This document shows, piece after piece, positions 1-9,343 of a stretch of 64,000 nt of DNA. The notes below the pieces were generated by a model. The model did not search any database. It worked only from the letters and a program-made list of their open reading frames with translations, and was not told the DNA's origin. Source of the DNA: Pseudanabaena yagii GIHE-NHR1 (GTDB taxonomy: Bacteria > Cyanobacteriota > Cyanobacteriia > Pseudanabaenales > Pseudanabaenaceae); assembly GCF_012863495.1 (NCBI RefSeq), contig NZ_JAAVJL010000001.1, forward strand, positions 2,600,001 through 2,664,000. Direction: 5' to 3'. The translations under genes and the position numbers were made by a program. Within the stretch, counting starts at the first letter, position 1. The number at the start of each line of letters is the position of its first letter.

Positions 1-30
1 TTATTGTGTGGAGGCTTTGCCGCAACACAA

Positions 31-2922
31 TTAGGGTTTGCTGCGAGGATATTCAGCTAAAACTTGTTTGAGATATTTGCCAGTGTAAGATTTCTTAACT
101 TTTGCCACCTGTTCGGGCGTACCTTCTGCAATCACCTCACCTCCGCGATCGCCGCCTTCAGGACCCAGATCAATAATCCAATCAGCACACCGAATCACAT
201 CAAGATTATGCTCAATCGTAATAATGCTATTGCCCTTATCAACAAGGCGTTGCATCACATCCAGCAGTTTATGCACATCATAAAAGCTTAAACCTGTGGT
301 CGGCTCATCGATTAAATAGAGGGTTTTGCCTGTGGCGCGTCGTGCTAACTCGGTGGCAAGTTTTACCCGTTGGGCTTCACCGCCAGAAAGGGTGGGGGCA
401 GACTGACCGAGACGCACATAGCCTAAGCCCACATCCACCAGCATTCCTAATTTGGCATGGGCGGAGGGAATATTCTCGAAAAAGTGCATCGCTTCTTCGA
501 TGGTCATATCGAGGACATCAGCGATCGTTTTTTCCTTGTACTTAACTTGCAGCGTCTCACGGTTATACCTTGCGCCTTTGCAGACATCGCACTGCACATA
601 GACATCGGGCAGGAAATTCATGGAAATGATATTTACGCCTTGACCCGAACAAGCTTCACAGCGTCCGCCTTTGACGTTAAAGGAAAATTGTCCTGCTTTG
701 TAGCCGCGAGTTTTCGCCGCAGTAGTGAGCGCAAAGGTTTCACGGATCACATCGAATAGCCCTGTATAGGTCGCAGGATTGGATCGAGGCGTGCGTCCGA
801 TGGGCGACTGGTCGATGACGATGAATTTATCGAGGTGCTTTAGTCCCTTGACTTCATCAATACCTTTAGGGACAGGCACTTTCCGTGAAAAGTTATGTTC
901 TAGCGAATGGTGCAGCAGGTCGTTAATAAGCGTAGATTTGCCTGAGCCTGATACGCCTGTGATACAAACCAATTTGCCAAGGGGAATCTTGACACTGATA
1001 TTTTTGAGATTATTCAGATAGGCATTGCAAATTTCTAAATATTTGCCATTGCCTTCGCGCCTTTCTGCAGGGGTATAAATTTGTTTTTGTTTAGAGAGAT
1101 AAGCCCCCGTGAGGGATTCAGAATTTTTTTCAATATCCTTGACGCTGCCTTGGGCGACGACTCGCCCACCATGCACGCCTGCCCCTGGTCCGATGTCTAC
1201 GAGATAATCAGCCGCCCGAATAGTTTCTTCGTCATGCTCAACCACGATCAGGGTATTGCCGAGATCCCGCAGTTTGGTTAATGTGGCAAGCAATCGCGAG
1301 TTATCCCGTTGATGGAGTCCAATGCTCGGTTCATCCAATACATAGAGAACTCCTGTCAATCCTGAGCCAATCTGAGTAGCAAGGCGAATCCGTTGGGCTT
1401 CGCCGCCAGAGAGGGACATGGTGGAACGGTCAAGGGTTAGGTAATCTAAACCGACATCTAATAAAAACTGCAATCGCGCTTCGATTTCCTGCAATACCCG
1501 ATCGCCGATTTGTCTGGTTCTAGTATCAAGATTGAGATTTTTGAGACGATCTAAGCAAGTCCCAATGGGAGCCGATACAAAATCAATAATATTAAAGCCA
1601 CCAATGCGAACCGCAAGGGATTCAGGTTTGAGGCGCGTACCTTCGCAAGTGGCACAGGGTTGCTCGATCAGATAATTCTCTAGCTTTTGCCTTTGCGATT
1701 CACCCGCCTCTTTGTACTGTTGCTCGAGAATGGCGATTGCCCCTTCATAGCGTTTGTAATAGCCCTCAGCGCGATCGCGATAAAGGGAATCAGGCTTAAT
1801 TAAAATCTTCTCCGTAGTGCCGTAGAGAATAATGTCAGTCTGGGCTTGCGAGAGCTTTTCCCAATGTGTATTGATTTCAAAACCTGCATATTCACCGACA
1901 CTTGATAGAAGTGAAATGTAATAGGTATGGGTTTTATCCGCCCAAGGTGCGATCGCGGCATATACAGGTAAAGAGGGATCGGGAACAATTAGTTCAGGAT
2001 TAAAGGTTTTAATACTTCCCAATCCATGACAAGCAGGACAAGCACCATAGGGAGAATTGAAGGAGAACATACGGGGGGATAGTTCTTCCATCACTGCGCC
2101 ATGCTCAGGACAGGCAAAATTTTCTGAGAAAGTCAGAATATTGCTTTCTTGCTTAGATTTCTTGCTCCCCTCGCCCTCTGGGAGAGGGGCTGGGGGTGAG
2201 GGTATAATCTCCACCATCGCAATCCCTTCCGCACGTTTCAAACAGGTAGCGAGGGAATCCGTTAAGCGCTCTTGAATATCATCCTTGCGAACTAAGCGAT
2301 CGACGACAATTTCAATATCATGGAGTTTGTTTTTATCTAACTCAATATTGTCGCTCAGTTCCCGCACTTCGCCATCAATGCGAACTCTGCCAAAACCTTC
2401 CGAAGCCAGACTCGCTAATAATTTCTTATGGGTTCCCTTTTTGCCACGAATCACGGGCGCGAGTAGTTGGAAGCGCGTGCGATCGCTTAATTCCATAATC
2501 GTATCCACCATGTGATCGATGCTCTGGGGCGCAATATTGCGATCGCAGATCGGGCAGTGGGGCGAACCTGCGCGACCAAACAGTAAGCGCAAATAGTCAT
2601 AAATCTCTGTGACCGTGCCGACCGTCGATCGTGGATTATGCGAAGTTGATTTCTGGTCGATGGAAATCGCAGGACTTAAGCCCTCGATGTAGTCCACATC
2701 AGGCTTATCGACTTGTCCTAAAAATTGCCGCGCATAGGCACTGAGCGATTCCACATAGCGACGCTGACCTTCGGCAAAAATCGTATCAAAGGCGAGGGAT
2801 GATTTGCCAGAGCCAGATACACCTGTAAACACGATCAGGCGATCGCGGGGAATCGTCAGGTCAATATTTTTGAGGTTGTGCTGTCTCGCACCTCTAACAT
2901 GGATATGAGTATGGTCTGGCAT
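31..2922 (-). CDS. uvrA: UvrABC excinuclease subunit A
   Basis: This is the damage-recognition ATPase of nucleotide excision repair, which loads UvrB on distorted DNA. Two ABC ATPase modules are visible: the first P-loop GVSGSGKSS lies near residue 40 and the second GVSGSGKST near residue 650, each with an LSGGEAQR signature. Zinc-binding cysteine pairs (CPIC, CPAC, CEAC, CDVC) are present. I chose the ATG at 2922 ([14 protein letters not shown]); a TTG three codons upstream is also open. The protein is slightly long for UvrA because about 14 residues near position 240 ([12 protein letters not shown]) come from a dispersed palindromic repeat that is read in frame. The identification is certain. 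Confidence 0.97.
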   Translation of the reverse strand: MPDHTHIHVRGARQHNLKNIDLTIPRDRLIVFTGVSGSGKSSLAFDTIFAEGQRRYVESLSAYARQFLGQVDKPDVDYIEGLSPAISIDQKSTSHNPRSTVGTVTEIYDYLRLLFGRAGSPHCPICDRNIAPQSIDHMVDTIMELSDRTRFQLLAPVIRGKKGTHKKLLASLASEGFGRVRIDGEVRELSDNIELDKNKLHDIEIVVDRLVRKDDIQERLTDSLATCLKRAEGIAMVEIIPSPPAPLPEGEGSKKSKQESNILTFSENFACPEHGAVMEELSPRMFSFNSPYGACPACHGLGSIKTFNPELIVPDPSLPVYAAIAPWADKTHTYYISLLSSVGEYAGFEINTHWEKLSQAQTDIILYGTTEKILIKPDSLYRDRAEGYYKRYEGAIAILEQQYKEAGESQRQKLENYLIEQPCATCEGTRLKPESLAVRIGGFNIIDFVSAPIGTCLDRLKNLNLDTRTRQIGDRVLQEIEARLQFLLDVGLDYLTLDRSTMSLSGGEAQRIRLATQIGSGLTGVLYVLDEPSIGLHQRDNSRLLATLTKLRDLGNTLIVVEHDEETIRAADYLVDIGPGAGVHGGRVVAQGSVKDIEKNSESLTGAYLSKQKQIYTPAERREGNGKYLEICNAYLNNLKNISVKIPLGKLVCITGVSGSGKSTLINDLLHHSLEHNFSRKVPVPKGIDEVKGLKHLDKFIVIDQSPIGRTPRSNPATYTGLFDVIRETFALTTAAKTRGYKAGQFSFNVKGGRCEACSGQGVNIISMNFLPDVYVQCDVCKGARYNRETLQVKYKEKTIADVLDMTIEEAMHFFENIPSAHAKLGMLVDVGLGYVRLGQSAPTLSGGEAQRVKLATELARRATGKTLYLIDEPTTGLSFYDVHKLLDVMQRLVDKGNSIITIEHNLDVIRCADWIIDLGPEGGDRGGEVIAEGTPEQVAKVKKSYTGKYLKQVLAEYPRSKP
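2165..2202. repeat. Dispersed CCCCTC/GAGGGG palindromic repeat inside uvrA
   Basis: A GC-rich inverted repeat (CTCCCCTCGCCCTC then GAGGGGCTGGGGGTGAGGG) sits inside uvrA and is translated in frame as [12 protein letters not shown]. The same sequence type flanks the ISAs1 element at 61750-61786 and 63069-63149. This repeat type is widespread in cyanobacteria. Here it lies in the variable insertion region of UvrA, so it is probably tolerated as a surface loop. Confidence 0.75.
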
Positions 2923-2962
2923 TCGCAGCAATATAAAAGAGTTAGCTATATCCTAACTATAA

Positions 2963-3415
2963 CTAAGCACTGATTGGCATTTCCAAAGAAGCGATCGCCC
3001 GACGAGCTGCGTCAAGGTCATAGGGAAAAGGATGGCGACGGGGTTGGTAATCTTTGGCATAGGGCGCACCGTGACGCAAAACAGCATTGACCATCACACA
3101 GGGCTGATCACTGAGATTAATGGCGGCGTGCGGCACATTGGGAGGAATCGTCACCACCGCAGGGCGATATTCGCTGAGGGGAATATATTGATATTGGCGA
3201 TCGCTCAGCACTACGAGGACAAAACTCCCACGCACTACCAAAAGTTGATCGGTCTGGAAATGATGCACAAACAAATCATCGATCGCCCCTGCGGCAATCT
3301 GGACAAGCATGGTTTCATGACTCGCCTGTGGGGTATAAAACTCCGCCATTCCATTTTTCATTGAGGAAAGATAGCGAATTTCCACTTTTCTTTGGATAGA
3401 TCTGTTTGTAGCCAT
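2963..3415 (-). CDS. Small RmlC-like cupin-fold protein
   Basis: A 150-residue single-domain protein with beta-rich cupin features: a VHHFQTDQLLVVRG stretch, then IPPNVPHAAINLSD, as in RmlC-like or sugar 3,5-epimerase-related cupins. The start at 3415 is set by a GGAGG ribosome site five bases upstream. An open extension to 3466 runs through a palindrome and is rejected. It lies 40 bases upstream of uvrA on the same strand and could be cotranscribed with it. Substrate and role are unknown; a cupin fold alone does not prove enzymatic activity. Confidence 0.65.
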   Translation of the reverse strand: MATNRSIQRKVEIRYLSSMKNGMAEFYTPQASHETMLVQIAAGAIDDLFVHHFQTDQLLVVRGSFVLVVLSDRQYQYIPLSEYRPAVVTIPPNVPHAAINLSDQPCVMVNAVLRHGAPYAKDYQPRRHPFPYDLDAARRAIASLEMPISA

Positions 3416-3443
3416 TGAGACCTCCGCAATGTTGTGATGTGTA

Positions 3444-3476
3444 GTGAGAACAAATGGCAAAGCCATTTGTTCTCAC
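3444..3476. repeat. Perfect palindrome, 15-bp stem, AAA loop
   Basis: The arms GTGAGAACAAATGGC and GCCATTTGTTCTCAC flank an AAA loop immediately upstream of the cupin gene. There is no T-tract, and it lies at the 5' side of the gene, so it does not look like a terminator for that gene. Confidence 0.7.
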
Positions 3477-3767
3477 AAAGAGAATTGGGATAAATCTAGA
3501 TTAGGCGATCAATTTTTAATTTTTGTTACAAATAAGACGGATATATCCATTTTGTGTATAGACGTGCACACTCAAATGAAGATTACTAATTGCGATCGCT
3601 ACATAGCAGATTGCGACTAACCCAAATCTACTCAGAATTTTTTAAAAGCATTGCAAGGTAAGGATTTTGAAAAATTGCCTACGACCCTTTTACTTGTAAA
3701 AGGCTGTAACTAGCGCGTTGTCTGCTAATCTGAGATTTGGTATCTACTATACAAAACTGCATCCATC
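3477..3767. other. Divergent intergenic region before accA
   Basis: This stretch separates the leftward cupin gene from rightward accA. I see no coding potential. A short inverted repeat (CTTTTAC...GTAAAAG) lies near 3690, and an AT-rich TATACA about 20 bases before the accA start could be a -10 element. Nothing else can be supported. Confidence 0.4.
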
Positions 3768-4733
3768 ATGGCCGATCGCCAAATCCTGCTTGACTTTGAA
3801 AAGCCCATTGTTGAACTAGAAAACCGTATCGCCCAAATCCGCGAACTCGCGAATGAAAACGATGTTGATATGGTTGAGCAGATTCACCTTTTAGAGCAAC
3901 GGGCTGAGCTTTTACGGCGTGAAATTTTTTCGGGACTGGGAGCCATGCAAAGGATGCAGATCGCAAGGCATCCCCGTCGCCCTAGCACTTTAGATTATGT
4001 GCAGGCAATTACCGATGAGTGGATGGAGTTGCATGGCGATCGCCGTGGCAATGACGATCCTGCCTTGGTGGGTGGACTAGCCAGAATTAACGATCGCCCA
4101 GTGGTAATCTTGGGACATCAAAAGGGGCGTGATACTAAGGACAACATGACTCGTAACTTTGGCATGGCTTCTCCGGGAGGATATCGCAAAGCTGCCAGAC
4201 TAATGGATCATGCCCATCGATTTAAATTGCCCATTATTACCTTGATTGATACCCCCGGAGCATACCCCGGAGTATCCGCCGAAGAGCAAGGACAAGGCGA
4301 AGCGATCGCCGCAAATTTGCGGCAAATGTTTGGACTAGGTGTACCAATCATCTGCACAGTAATTGGCGAAGGCGGATCGGGTGGAGCCTTGGGTATTGGT
4401 ATTGGCGATCACATCATGATGTTTGAAAATTCGGTCTATACCGTAGCTACACCAGAGGCTTGTGCCGCAATTCTCTGGCGCGACTCGGCAAAAGCAGGTA
4501 AAGCTGCTGAAGCTTTAAAAATTACCGCCCCCGATTTGAAACGTTTGGGTATCGTTGATTATGTAATTGACGAGCCTCTAGGTGGGGCGCATCGTTTACC
4601 TCTCAAAGCCGCCGAAAATCTCAAAGCTGCACTTGTAGAAAACCTCGATCGCTTAAGTAAATTGAGTATAGAAGAGCTACAGGAGCTACGCTATCAAAAA
4701 TTCCGCAAGATGGGCGTATTTCTCGAATCATAA
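3768..4733 (+). CDS. accA: Acetyl-CoA carboxylase carboxyltransferase subunit alpha
   Basis: This is the alpha half of the carboxyltransferase that moves the carboxyl group from biotin to acetyl-CoA, giving malonyl-CoA for fatty acid synthesis. At 321 residues it matches the family length. Visible hallmarks are [11 protein letters not shown], the glycine-rich [23 protein letters not shown] and the oxyanion-type [12 protein letters not shown]. The start is the ATG in front of [13 protein letters not shown]. It is monocistronic here, closed by a strong hairpin. The partner accD and the biotin subunits are not in the window. Confidence 0.97.
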   Translation: MADRQILLDFEKPIVELENRIAQIRELANENDVDMVEQIHLLEQRAELLRREIFSGLGAMQRMQIARHPRRPSTLDYVQAITDEWMELHGDRRGNDDPALVGGLARINDRPVVILGHQKGRDTKDNMTRNFGMASPGGYRKAARLMDHAHRFKLPIITLIDTPGAYPGVSAEEQGQGEAIAANLRQMFGLGVPIICTVIGEGGSGGALGIGIGDHIMMFENSVYTVATPEACAAILWRDSAKAGKAAEALKITAPDLKRLGIVDYVIDEPLGGAHRLPLKAAENLKAALVENLDRLSKLSIEELQELRYQKFRKMGVFLES

Positions 4734-4766
4734 AGAAGAGGGAGCGCTAAGCGCTCCCTCTTCTTT
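4732..4766 (+). terminator. Terminator after accA
   Basis: A 16-bp perfect stem (AAAGAAGAGGGAGCGC with its complement) and a TAA loop starts at the accA stop codon and ends in a T-rich arm. Confidence 0.85.
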
Positions 4767-4789
4767 ATGTCATAGCAATTCTCATTATT

Positions 4790-4883
4790 AAAATTGGTTT
4801 TATAAAAGCCAGACTTAGTCTGGCTTTTATAAAACCAATTTTGGTATTTCCACAGCCAAAGGCTGTGGAAATACCAAAATTGG
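4790..4883. repeat. Two overlapping perfect palindromes sharing one arm
   Basis: A 25-bp perfect stem (4790-4814 with 4818-4842, loop TTA) overlaps a 23-bp perfect stem (4835-4857 with 4861-4883, loop AAA). The shared segment CCAATTTT (4835-4842) can pair with AAAATTGG on either side, so the two hairpins exclude each other at their bases. The block sits between convergent accA and the FkbM gene. Confidence 0.85.
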
Positions 4884-4893
4884 TTTCAGATAG

Positions 4894-5868
4894 TTATGTC
4901 ATCATCATTGCGACATTTCTTTGAATATCAGTATTTAGTTCCTCTAAGGGGAAAGTGCGATCGCAGTCATCAAGCTCGGCATAGCGAGTGTAGCCTAATG
5001 ACTGTAGCAATTCCTTGAGTTTATCTCCTGTTGCTCCTGCGGCTTTCAAACTAGTGGGATGTACTTCAATAATCAGGGTAGGTTTGAGAGTTGTAATCAT
5101 CTTGCTTGCGCCTGAGAGAAATGCACATTCACTGCCTTCGACATCTAGCTTGAGTAATACGCGACCATTAAATTTCTGCCAATCTACGAGATCATCAAAC
5201 CTTCTTAGAGGCACTTTAAAAGTTTTGTATTGATGAGTTGCGGAATGTTCTGGAAAAATTCCTGCGGAACCAGATGTTCCAAGAGGAACTAAGAGTTCTA
5301 TTTCACCATCGGTATTTCCCACTGCGAGGTTATGGATTTGGAACTTACATAGGGCATTAGCCGTGAGCGATCGCTCTAATGCTTGAGCTAAACGAGGCTG
5401 TGGCTCCACCGCTAACACAAATCCATTAGCTCCGACCAACTTACTTGCCACGATCGCAAAGCTGCCATGATTTGCACCCACATCTAGAAAAGTATCACCT
5501 TCGGATAGTAATTTCGCTAAAACTCGCGTATCTGTATCTTGACTAGCAAGTTCATTAACTACTTGAAAAAGCCGCATATCAATGGGGTCTAAAAATACTT
5601 TGTAACCCGCTAGTTGCAATTCTAAAAATTGATCGGGCGCAAGTTTGTAGAAAATACTTGATAGGAATCTAAATAATTCTCGACCACCACGAAGATATGT
5701 TTTACCTGTGATTTGAAAATATGTTTTGCAATATAGGCTAAAGATTTTGTATAGAAAGGGTAATTGCTTATTCAGATTGGGATTGAGAATCCATCCTAAA
5801 ACTGAACGATCATATAGCCAAGCATCAGGTTGATCTAAATTTGGGGAAGGGGAAGAACTTGTAGTCAT
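4894..5868 (-). CDS. FkbM family SAM-dependent methyltransferase
   Basis: A 324-residue protein with a Rossmann-type methyltransferase domain in its C-terminal two thirds. The SAM motif FLDVGANHGSFAI is at about 127-139, followed by the acidic AVEPQP motif and LLKLDVEGSECAFLSGA, a hallmark of the FkbM family (O-methylation of sugars, glycolipids or secondary metabolites). The first 100 residues do not belong to the core and may be an alpha-helical platform. The gene stands alone, so its substrate cannot be guessed from context. Confidence 0.8.
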   Translation of the reverse strand: MTTSSSPSPNLDQPDAWLYDRSVLGWILNPNLNKQLPFLYKIFSLYCKTYFQITGKTYLRGGRELFRFLSSIFYKLAPDQFLELQLAGYKVFLDPIDMRLFQVVNELASQDTDTRVLAKLLSEGDTFLDVGANHGSFAIVASKLVGANGFVLAVEPQPRLAQALERSLTANALCKFQIHNLAVGNTDGEIELLVPLGTSGSAGIFPEHSATHQYKTFKVPLRRFDDLVDWQKFNGRVLLKLDVEGSECAFLSGASKMITTLKPTLIIEVHPTSLKAAGATGDKLKELLQSLGYTRYAELDDCDRTFPLEELNTDIQRNVAMMMT

Positions 5869-5954
5869 ATCAATAATTATCGATTTAATGATGGGTTATG
5901 CGATCGCTAACCCATCCTACATTTAATGCCAACAACTTTAGGGTTCTGCGATTT

Positions 5955-6015
5955 AATAAGGAACCGATTTTTTGTGGCGCGGCGAAGCCGCGCCACAAAA
6001 AATCGGTTCCTTATT
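5955..6015. repeat. Perfect 29-bp-stem palindrome with GAA loop
   Basis: The two 29-base arms (5955-5983 and 5987-6015) are exact complements around GAA. It lies between the divergently transcribed FkbM gene and der, where a terminator is not expected, and it has no free T-tract. Confidence 0.9.
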
Positions 6016-6057
6016 TTCCTGCATGTCCTTTAGCTTGAGTTTAAACCCAGCAAATAT

Positions 6058-6087
6058 TTGACAATCGATTTTATTTAAAGTTATAAT
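6058..6087 (+). promoter_or_regulatory. Sigma-70 type promoter of der
   Basis: A consensus TTGACA (6058-6063) and TATAAT (6082-6087) are separated by 18 bases, about 30 bases upstream of the der start codon. Confidence 0.75.
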
Positions 6088-6118
6088 AGTGAGTTCGGAA
6101 TTCTAAAACTGTAAAGCC

Positions 6119-7477
6119 ATGCCGCTACCGATTGTTGCCGTTGTCGGTCGCCCCAATGTGGGCAAATCTACACTCGTAAACCGCCTATCAGGTGAACAAT
6201 ATGCGATCGTCTACGATCAACCTGGTGTAACCCGCGATCGCGTTTATCGCGAATGTTTTTGGGGAGCACACGAATTTCAAGTTGTTGATACAGGTGGATT
6301 AGTATTTGACGACGAGACTGAATTTTTGCCAATGATCCGCGAACAAGCAGAGATTGCTATCCGTGAGTCGGCAGCCGTAATTTTTGTAGTAGATGGACAG
6401 GCAGGAATCACCGATGCTGATGAACAATTGGGGGGCTGGTTACGGCGACAAAATATTCCTGTGCTATTGGCAGTGAACAAATGTGAAGGCTCCAAATATG
6501 GACTGTCGTTAGCAGCAGAATTTTGGAATTTGGGACTAGGCGAGCCAATTCCCATGTCTGGCATTCATGGTAACGGTACGGGCGAATTACTTGATGAGTT
6601 GATCAAACATTTGCCACCTCCTGACGAAGTAGTTAAGGAAAGCGACGAAATTAAAGTAGCGATTATTGGTCGTCCCAACGTTGGCAAGTCCAGCTTGCTC
6701 AATTCGTTCATTGGCGAAAATCGAAGTATTGTTAGTCCAATTTCTGGGACAACCCGTGATGCGATCGATATGTCGGTAGAACGTGATGGCAAGAAATATC
6801 GCCTGATCGATACCGCAGGAGTTCGTCGTAAAAAGAATATTGATTACGGCATCGAATTTTTTAGTATTAACCGTGCTTTTAAAGCGATCGGACGTTCTGA
6901 TGTCGTTTTGTTAGTGATTGATGCCCTTGATGGCGTTACCGATCAAGATCAAAAGCTTGCAGGTCGCATTAACGATGAGGGTAAAGCTTGTGTAATTGTG
7001 GTCAATAAATGGGATGCGATCGAAAAAGATTCCTACACCATCTATGACTACACCGCAGAAGTGAAAAGTCGCTTGATGTTTGTGGAATATGCGCCCATCA
7101 TCTTTGTTAGTGCATTAACTGGTCAGCGTGTAACTCAAATTCTTGATCGCGTGGACATTGCTGCTGAGCAGCATAAGCGTCGCGTCCCCACTGCGGTACT
7201 AAATGAAGCGCTTACCGAAGCAGTCACATGGCACGCACCACCTACTAGTCGCGGTGGCAAACAGGGCAAGGTTTATTACTGCACTCAAATTTCTGATAGT
7301 CCTCCCACAATCATCCTGTTCGTAAATGATCCCCATCGCTTTAACGATAACTACAAGCGTTATATCGAAAATCAATTCCGTAAGAGCCTTGGCTTTGAAG
7401 GTACTCCCGTAAGGTTTATCTTCCGAGGCAAAAAAGATCGCGAAGTAGAAAAATCGAAAAATTCAGCCTTGAGATAA
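6119..7477 (+). CDS. der: Ribosome biogenesis GTPase Der (EngA)
   Basis: Der is an essential tandem GTPase that assists maturation of the 50S ribosomal subunit. The 452-residue protein has two G domains: GRPNVGKS near residues 9-16 with DTGG, and GRPNVGKSS near 185 with DTAG and NKWD. A C-terminal KH-like domain begins near residue 350. Length and architecture are complete. The start ATG ([13 protein letters not shown]) follows a consensus promoter, and the stop codon lies inside the terminator hairpin. Confidence 0.97.
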   Translation: MPLPIVAVVGRPNVGKSTLVNRLSGEQYAIVYDQPGVTRDRVYRECFWGAHEFQVVDTGGLVFDDETEFLPMIREQAEIAIRESAAVIFVVDGQAGITDADEQLGGWLRRQNIPVLLAVNKCEGSKYGLSLAAEFWNLGLGEPIPMSGIHGNGTGELLDELIKHLPPPDEVVKESDEIKVAIIGRPNVGKSSLLNSFIGENRSIVSPISGTTRDAIDMSVERDGKKYRLIDTAGVRRKKNIDYGIEFFSINRAFKAIGRSDVVLLVIDALDGVTDQDQKLAGRINDEGKACVIVVNKWDAIEKDSYTIYDYTAEVKSRLMFVEYAPIIFVSALTGQRVTQILDRVDIAAEQHKRRVPTAVLNEALTEAVTWHAPPTSRGGKQGKVYYCTQISDSPPTIILFVNDPHRFNDNYKRYIENQFRKSLGFEGTPVRFIFRGKKDREVEKSKNSALR

Positions 7478-7508
7478 GTAAAGGGGAGCAAAGCTCCCCT
7501 TTACTTAT
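7474..7508 (+). terminator. Terminator overlapping the der stop codon
   Basis: A 16-bp perfect stem, ATAAGTAAAGGGGAGC with its complement and an AAA loop, is followed by TT. Confidence 0.8.
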
Positions 7509-7607
7509 TTAAGTACTATGACGGTTGCTATGATTATTGTGACTACCATTCAATGGGATGAGTAGGATAGAGAACTTAGGCAAGAGCGATCGCTTGCTAC
7601 AAAAACT

Positions 7608-7973
7608 ATGACAGCCTTAGAAGAAACCAAATTTGAAACCTATACCCTTGGGGCTGCAACTTTTGATTTAAGTGGACTTCCCAAAGAGTATTACACCCTT
7701 GTTGATGGCAGTAAGAGCATTATCTGGGTGCAGCCAATTTTCCAAGCTTTAGGACTGAAATCATTATTAGCAGCTTCTTTGCCCGTAGAAAATTTCACCC
7801 ATGCGGTAATTCATGGAAACGACTATACGGCTGTAGTTATTAAGCAGCATGGTAATTACCTAGCGCTACTAATCGAACCCCATAGCGAAATTCTTGATGA
7901 TCAGTTTTTGACTTGGGCACAATCCTTTGATGCGACATCTCTCAGAAATAATCCGAAATTCCAAGTAATTTAA
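7608..7973 (+). CDS. Conserved cyanobacterial hypothetical protein
   Basis: A 121-residue soluble protein without signal peptide or membrane segment. Segments such as WVQPIFQALGLKSLL and HAVIHGNDYTAVVIKQ followed by YLALLIE suggest an alternating helix/strand profilin-like fold, loosely resembling roadblock/LC7 proteins; this is only an impression. No catalytic motif is recognisable. An IS903-like element sits one base after its stop codon, between the gene and its original terminator at 9039-9077, so the coding sequence is intact but its 3' UTR now includes the IS. Confidence 0.6.
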   Translation: MTALEETKFETYTLGAATFDLSGLPKEYYTLVDGSKSIIWVQPIFQALGLKSLLAASLPVENFTHAVIHGNDYTAVVIKQHGNYLALLIEPHSEILDDQFLTWAQSFDATSLRNNPKFQVI

Positions 7974-7974
7974 T
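7966..7974. repeat. Left target-site duplication of IS copy 1
   Basis: TAATTTAAT abuts the left IS end. The identical nonamer is at 9030-9038 after the right end. A 9-bp duplication is the rule for the IS903 group. The left copy overlaps the last codons of the upstream gene without changing them. Confidence 0.95.
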
Positions 7975-9029
7975 GGCTTTGTTGCATGAATAAAAAGAAG
8001 CCAAAAGATGGAGGATCTTAGAAAATTAACGAACAACAGGAGAGGAGAGAGGTTTAGCCAGTTGAATCATGCGATTAAGAGCAGCACATTTGATGAACAA
8101 CTCAACCGCCTGATTGTCAAATTTACGAGAACATAAAGTAGCACCAAAGATTTTTTTGAAACGAAACATCGTAGTTTCTGCCAAAGAGCGCCGATGATAA
8201 CCTGAGTCACGTTTCCATTTTTTACGCCCATGTTTACGGATATAACGGAGATTTTGGTCACGCGGATGTGGTGGAGCATTGGTATTGCCATGCTGCCAGA
8301 TTTTGGCATCTTTGCGCGGAGGAATCACGGCTTTAGCACCATGTTGGGCAATCTCGTCATAACAATGACGATGGTCATAAGCTCCATCTGCGGAAACTTG
8401 AGCAATTTCAGCATCAATCGCATCGAGAATATCGGCGAGTACTTCTCCATCGTGGCAATCATTCGTGGTGACGACCGCAGCCAGTATTTCTCCTGTTGAT
8501 TCATCGGCTCCTAGGTGTAATTTGCGCCATGTCCGTCTCTTACTAATTCCATGCTGCCGTGTTTTCCATTCCCCTTCGCCGTATACTTTGATCCCTGTCG
8601 AATCAACTACTACATGCACTGCTCCCTGTTTCGGGATTACTGGTAAGGTCACACTTAAACTTGCTGTCCGTCTTGACACGGTGCTGTGGTCTGGTACTGG
8701 TAAATCTATTCCCATCAAGGCAAATATTGACTCTAACAGTCCTTGCGTTTGTCTTCCTGCTTGCTGATATACCGCTTTGACCGTGATAAATGTCGCTATT
8801 GCTATATCACTGTAATCTTTGGAAGCTCCCCGTTTGCCACTTAATGTTTGATTTAACCATCCTTCAATTACTTCTTCGCTCATCCAAAAAGTCAGGCTTC
8901 CTCTTTGTTTTAGCCCTGCGTTATACTCTGTCCAGTTGCGGATCTCATGTTTCTGTGTCATTTGCTGGGACTCCATCTCCTGATTTTTATCTAATTTACC
9001 TTCTCTTCCCCTTTTTATGCAACAACGCC
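7975..9029 (-). mobile_element. IS5-family (IS903-like) insertion sequence, copy 1
   Basis: A complete 1055-bp element. The ends are inverted: GGCTTTGTTGCAT at the left and the complement of GGCGTTGTTGCAT at the right, very close to the known IS903 terminus. It contains one transposase gene and is flanked by 9-bp direct repeats. An apparently identical copy lies at 44287-45341, exactly 36312 bases downstream and in the same orientation, which indicates recent transposition. Confidence 0.95.
8026..8976 (-). CDS. IS5-family transposase (IS903-like), copy 1
   Basis: A DDE transposase of 316 residues. The catalytic aspartates lie in VVVDSTGIKVYG and SADGAYD, and the glutamate in RSLAETTMFRFK, the usual D-D-E signature of IS5-type enzymes. 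The N-terminus (RGSLTFWMSEEVIEGW) is typical of the IS903 group. The start is MESQQM or, five codons later, MTQKHE. No frameshift is seen, so it is potentially active. Confidence 0.93.
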   Translation of the reverse strand: MESQQMTQKHEIRNWTEYNAGLKQRGSLTFWMSEEVIEGWLNQTLSGKRGASKDYSDIAIATFITVKAVYQQAGRQTQGLLESIFALMGIDLPVPDHSTVSRRTASLSVTLPVIPKQGAVHVVVDSTGIKVYGEGEWKTRQHGISKRRTWRKLHLGADESTGEILAAVVTTNDCHDGEVLADILDAIDAEIAQVSADGAYDHRHCYDEIAQHGAKAVIPPRKDAKIWQHGNTNAPPHPRDQNLRYIRKHGRKKWKRDSGYHRRSLAETTMFRFKKIFGATLCSRKFDNQAVELFIKCAALNRMIQLAKPLSSPVVR

Positions 9030-9038
9030 TAATTTAAT

Positions 9039-9077
9039 AAAAAAATAGAGGGACGCTTTGCGTCCCTCTATTTTTTA
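9039..9077 (+). terminator. Displaced terminator of the 7608-7973 gene
   Basis: An A/T-tailed hairpin (stem core TAGAGGGACGC, loop TTT) lies just after the right IS duplication. Before insertion it would have begun about 10 bases after the upstream stop codon. Confidence 0.75.
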
Positions 9078-9079
9078 TT

Positions 9080-9343
9080 AGGGACTTACTATTAATTAAA
9101 GTACCTGTGGCTTCGACTTCGCTCAGATAAAGTTGGCTGAGCGAAGTCGAAGCTAGATAACTTTGGTGGGACATTTTGTATTCGCGAGAGCCTTAAGGAT
9201 AGTTTGCAGTGCAGACTATCCTTACCCATATATGGCAATACTCTATTTTTTTGTAGTAAATCGCGATCGCTCAAAATTTTATGCAAGACTTTAAAGCAAG
9301 ACTTTACGCAAAACTTTAATAAATACTTAACAAGCCCATTTTT
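9080..9343. other. Intergenic region upstream of dxr with two hairpins
   Basis: There is no gene here. It holds a 17-bp inverted repeat (GCTTCGACTTCGCTCAG at 9110-9126 and its complement at 9137-9153), a type common as dispersed repeats in cyanobacteria, and a second hairpin around AAGGATAGT/ACTATCCTT at about 9195-9223. The repeats AAGACTTTA/AAAACTTTA occur just before dxr. No clear promoter was found. Confidence 0.6.

Noticed and set aside
3416-3466. 17-residue N-terminal extension of the cupin protein
   Set aside because: A GGAGG site correctly spaced before the ATG at 3415, plus a palindrome in the extension, argue for the shorter protein.
3477-3767. Search for tRNA or small structured RNA upstream of accA and in other gaps
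   Set aside because: No cloverleaf, TTCGA loop or riboswitch-like conserved core could be recognised in any gap of the window.
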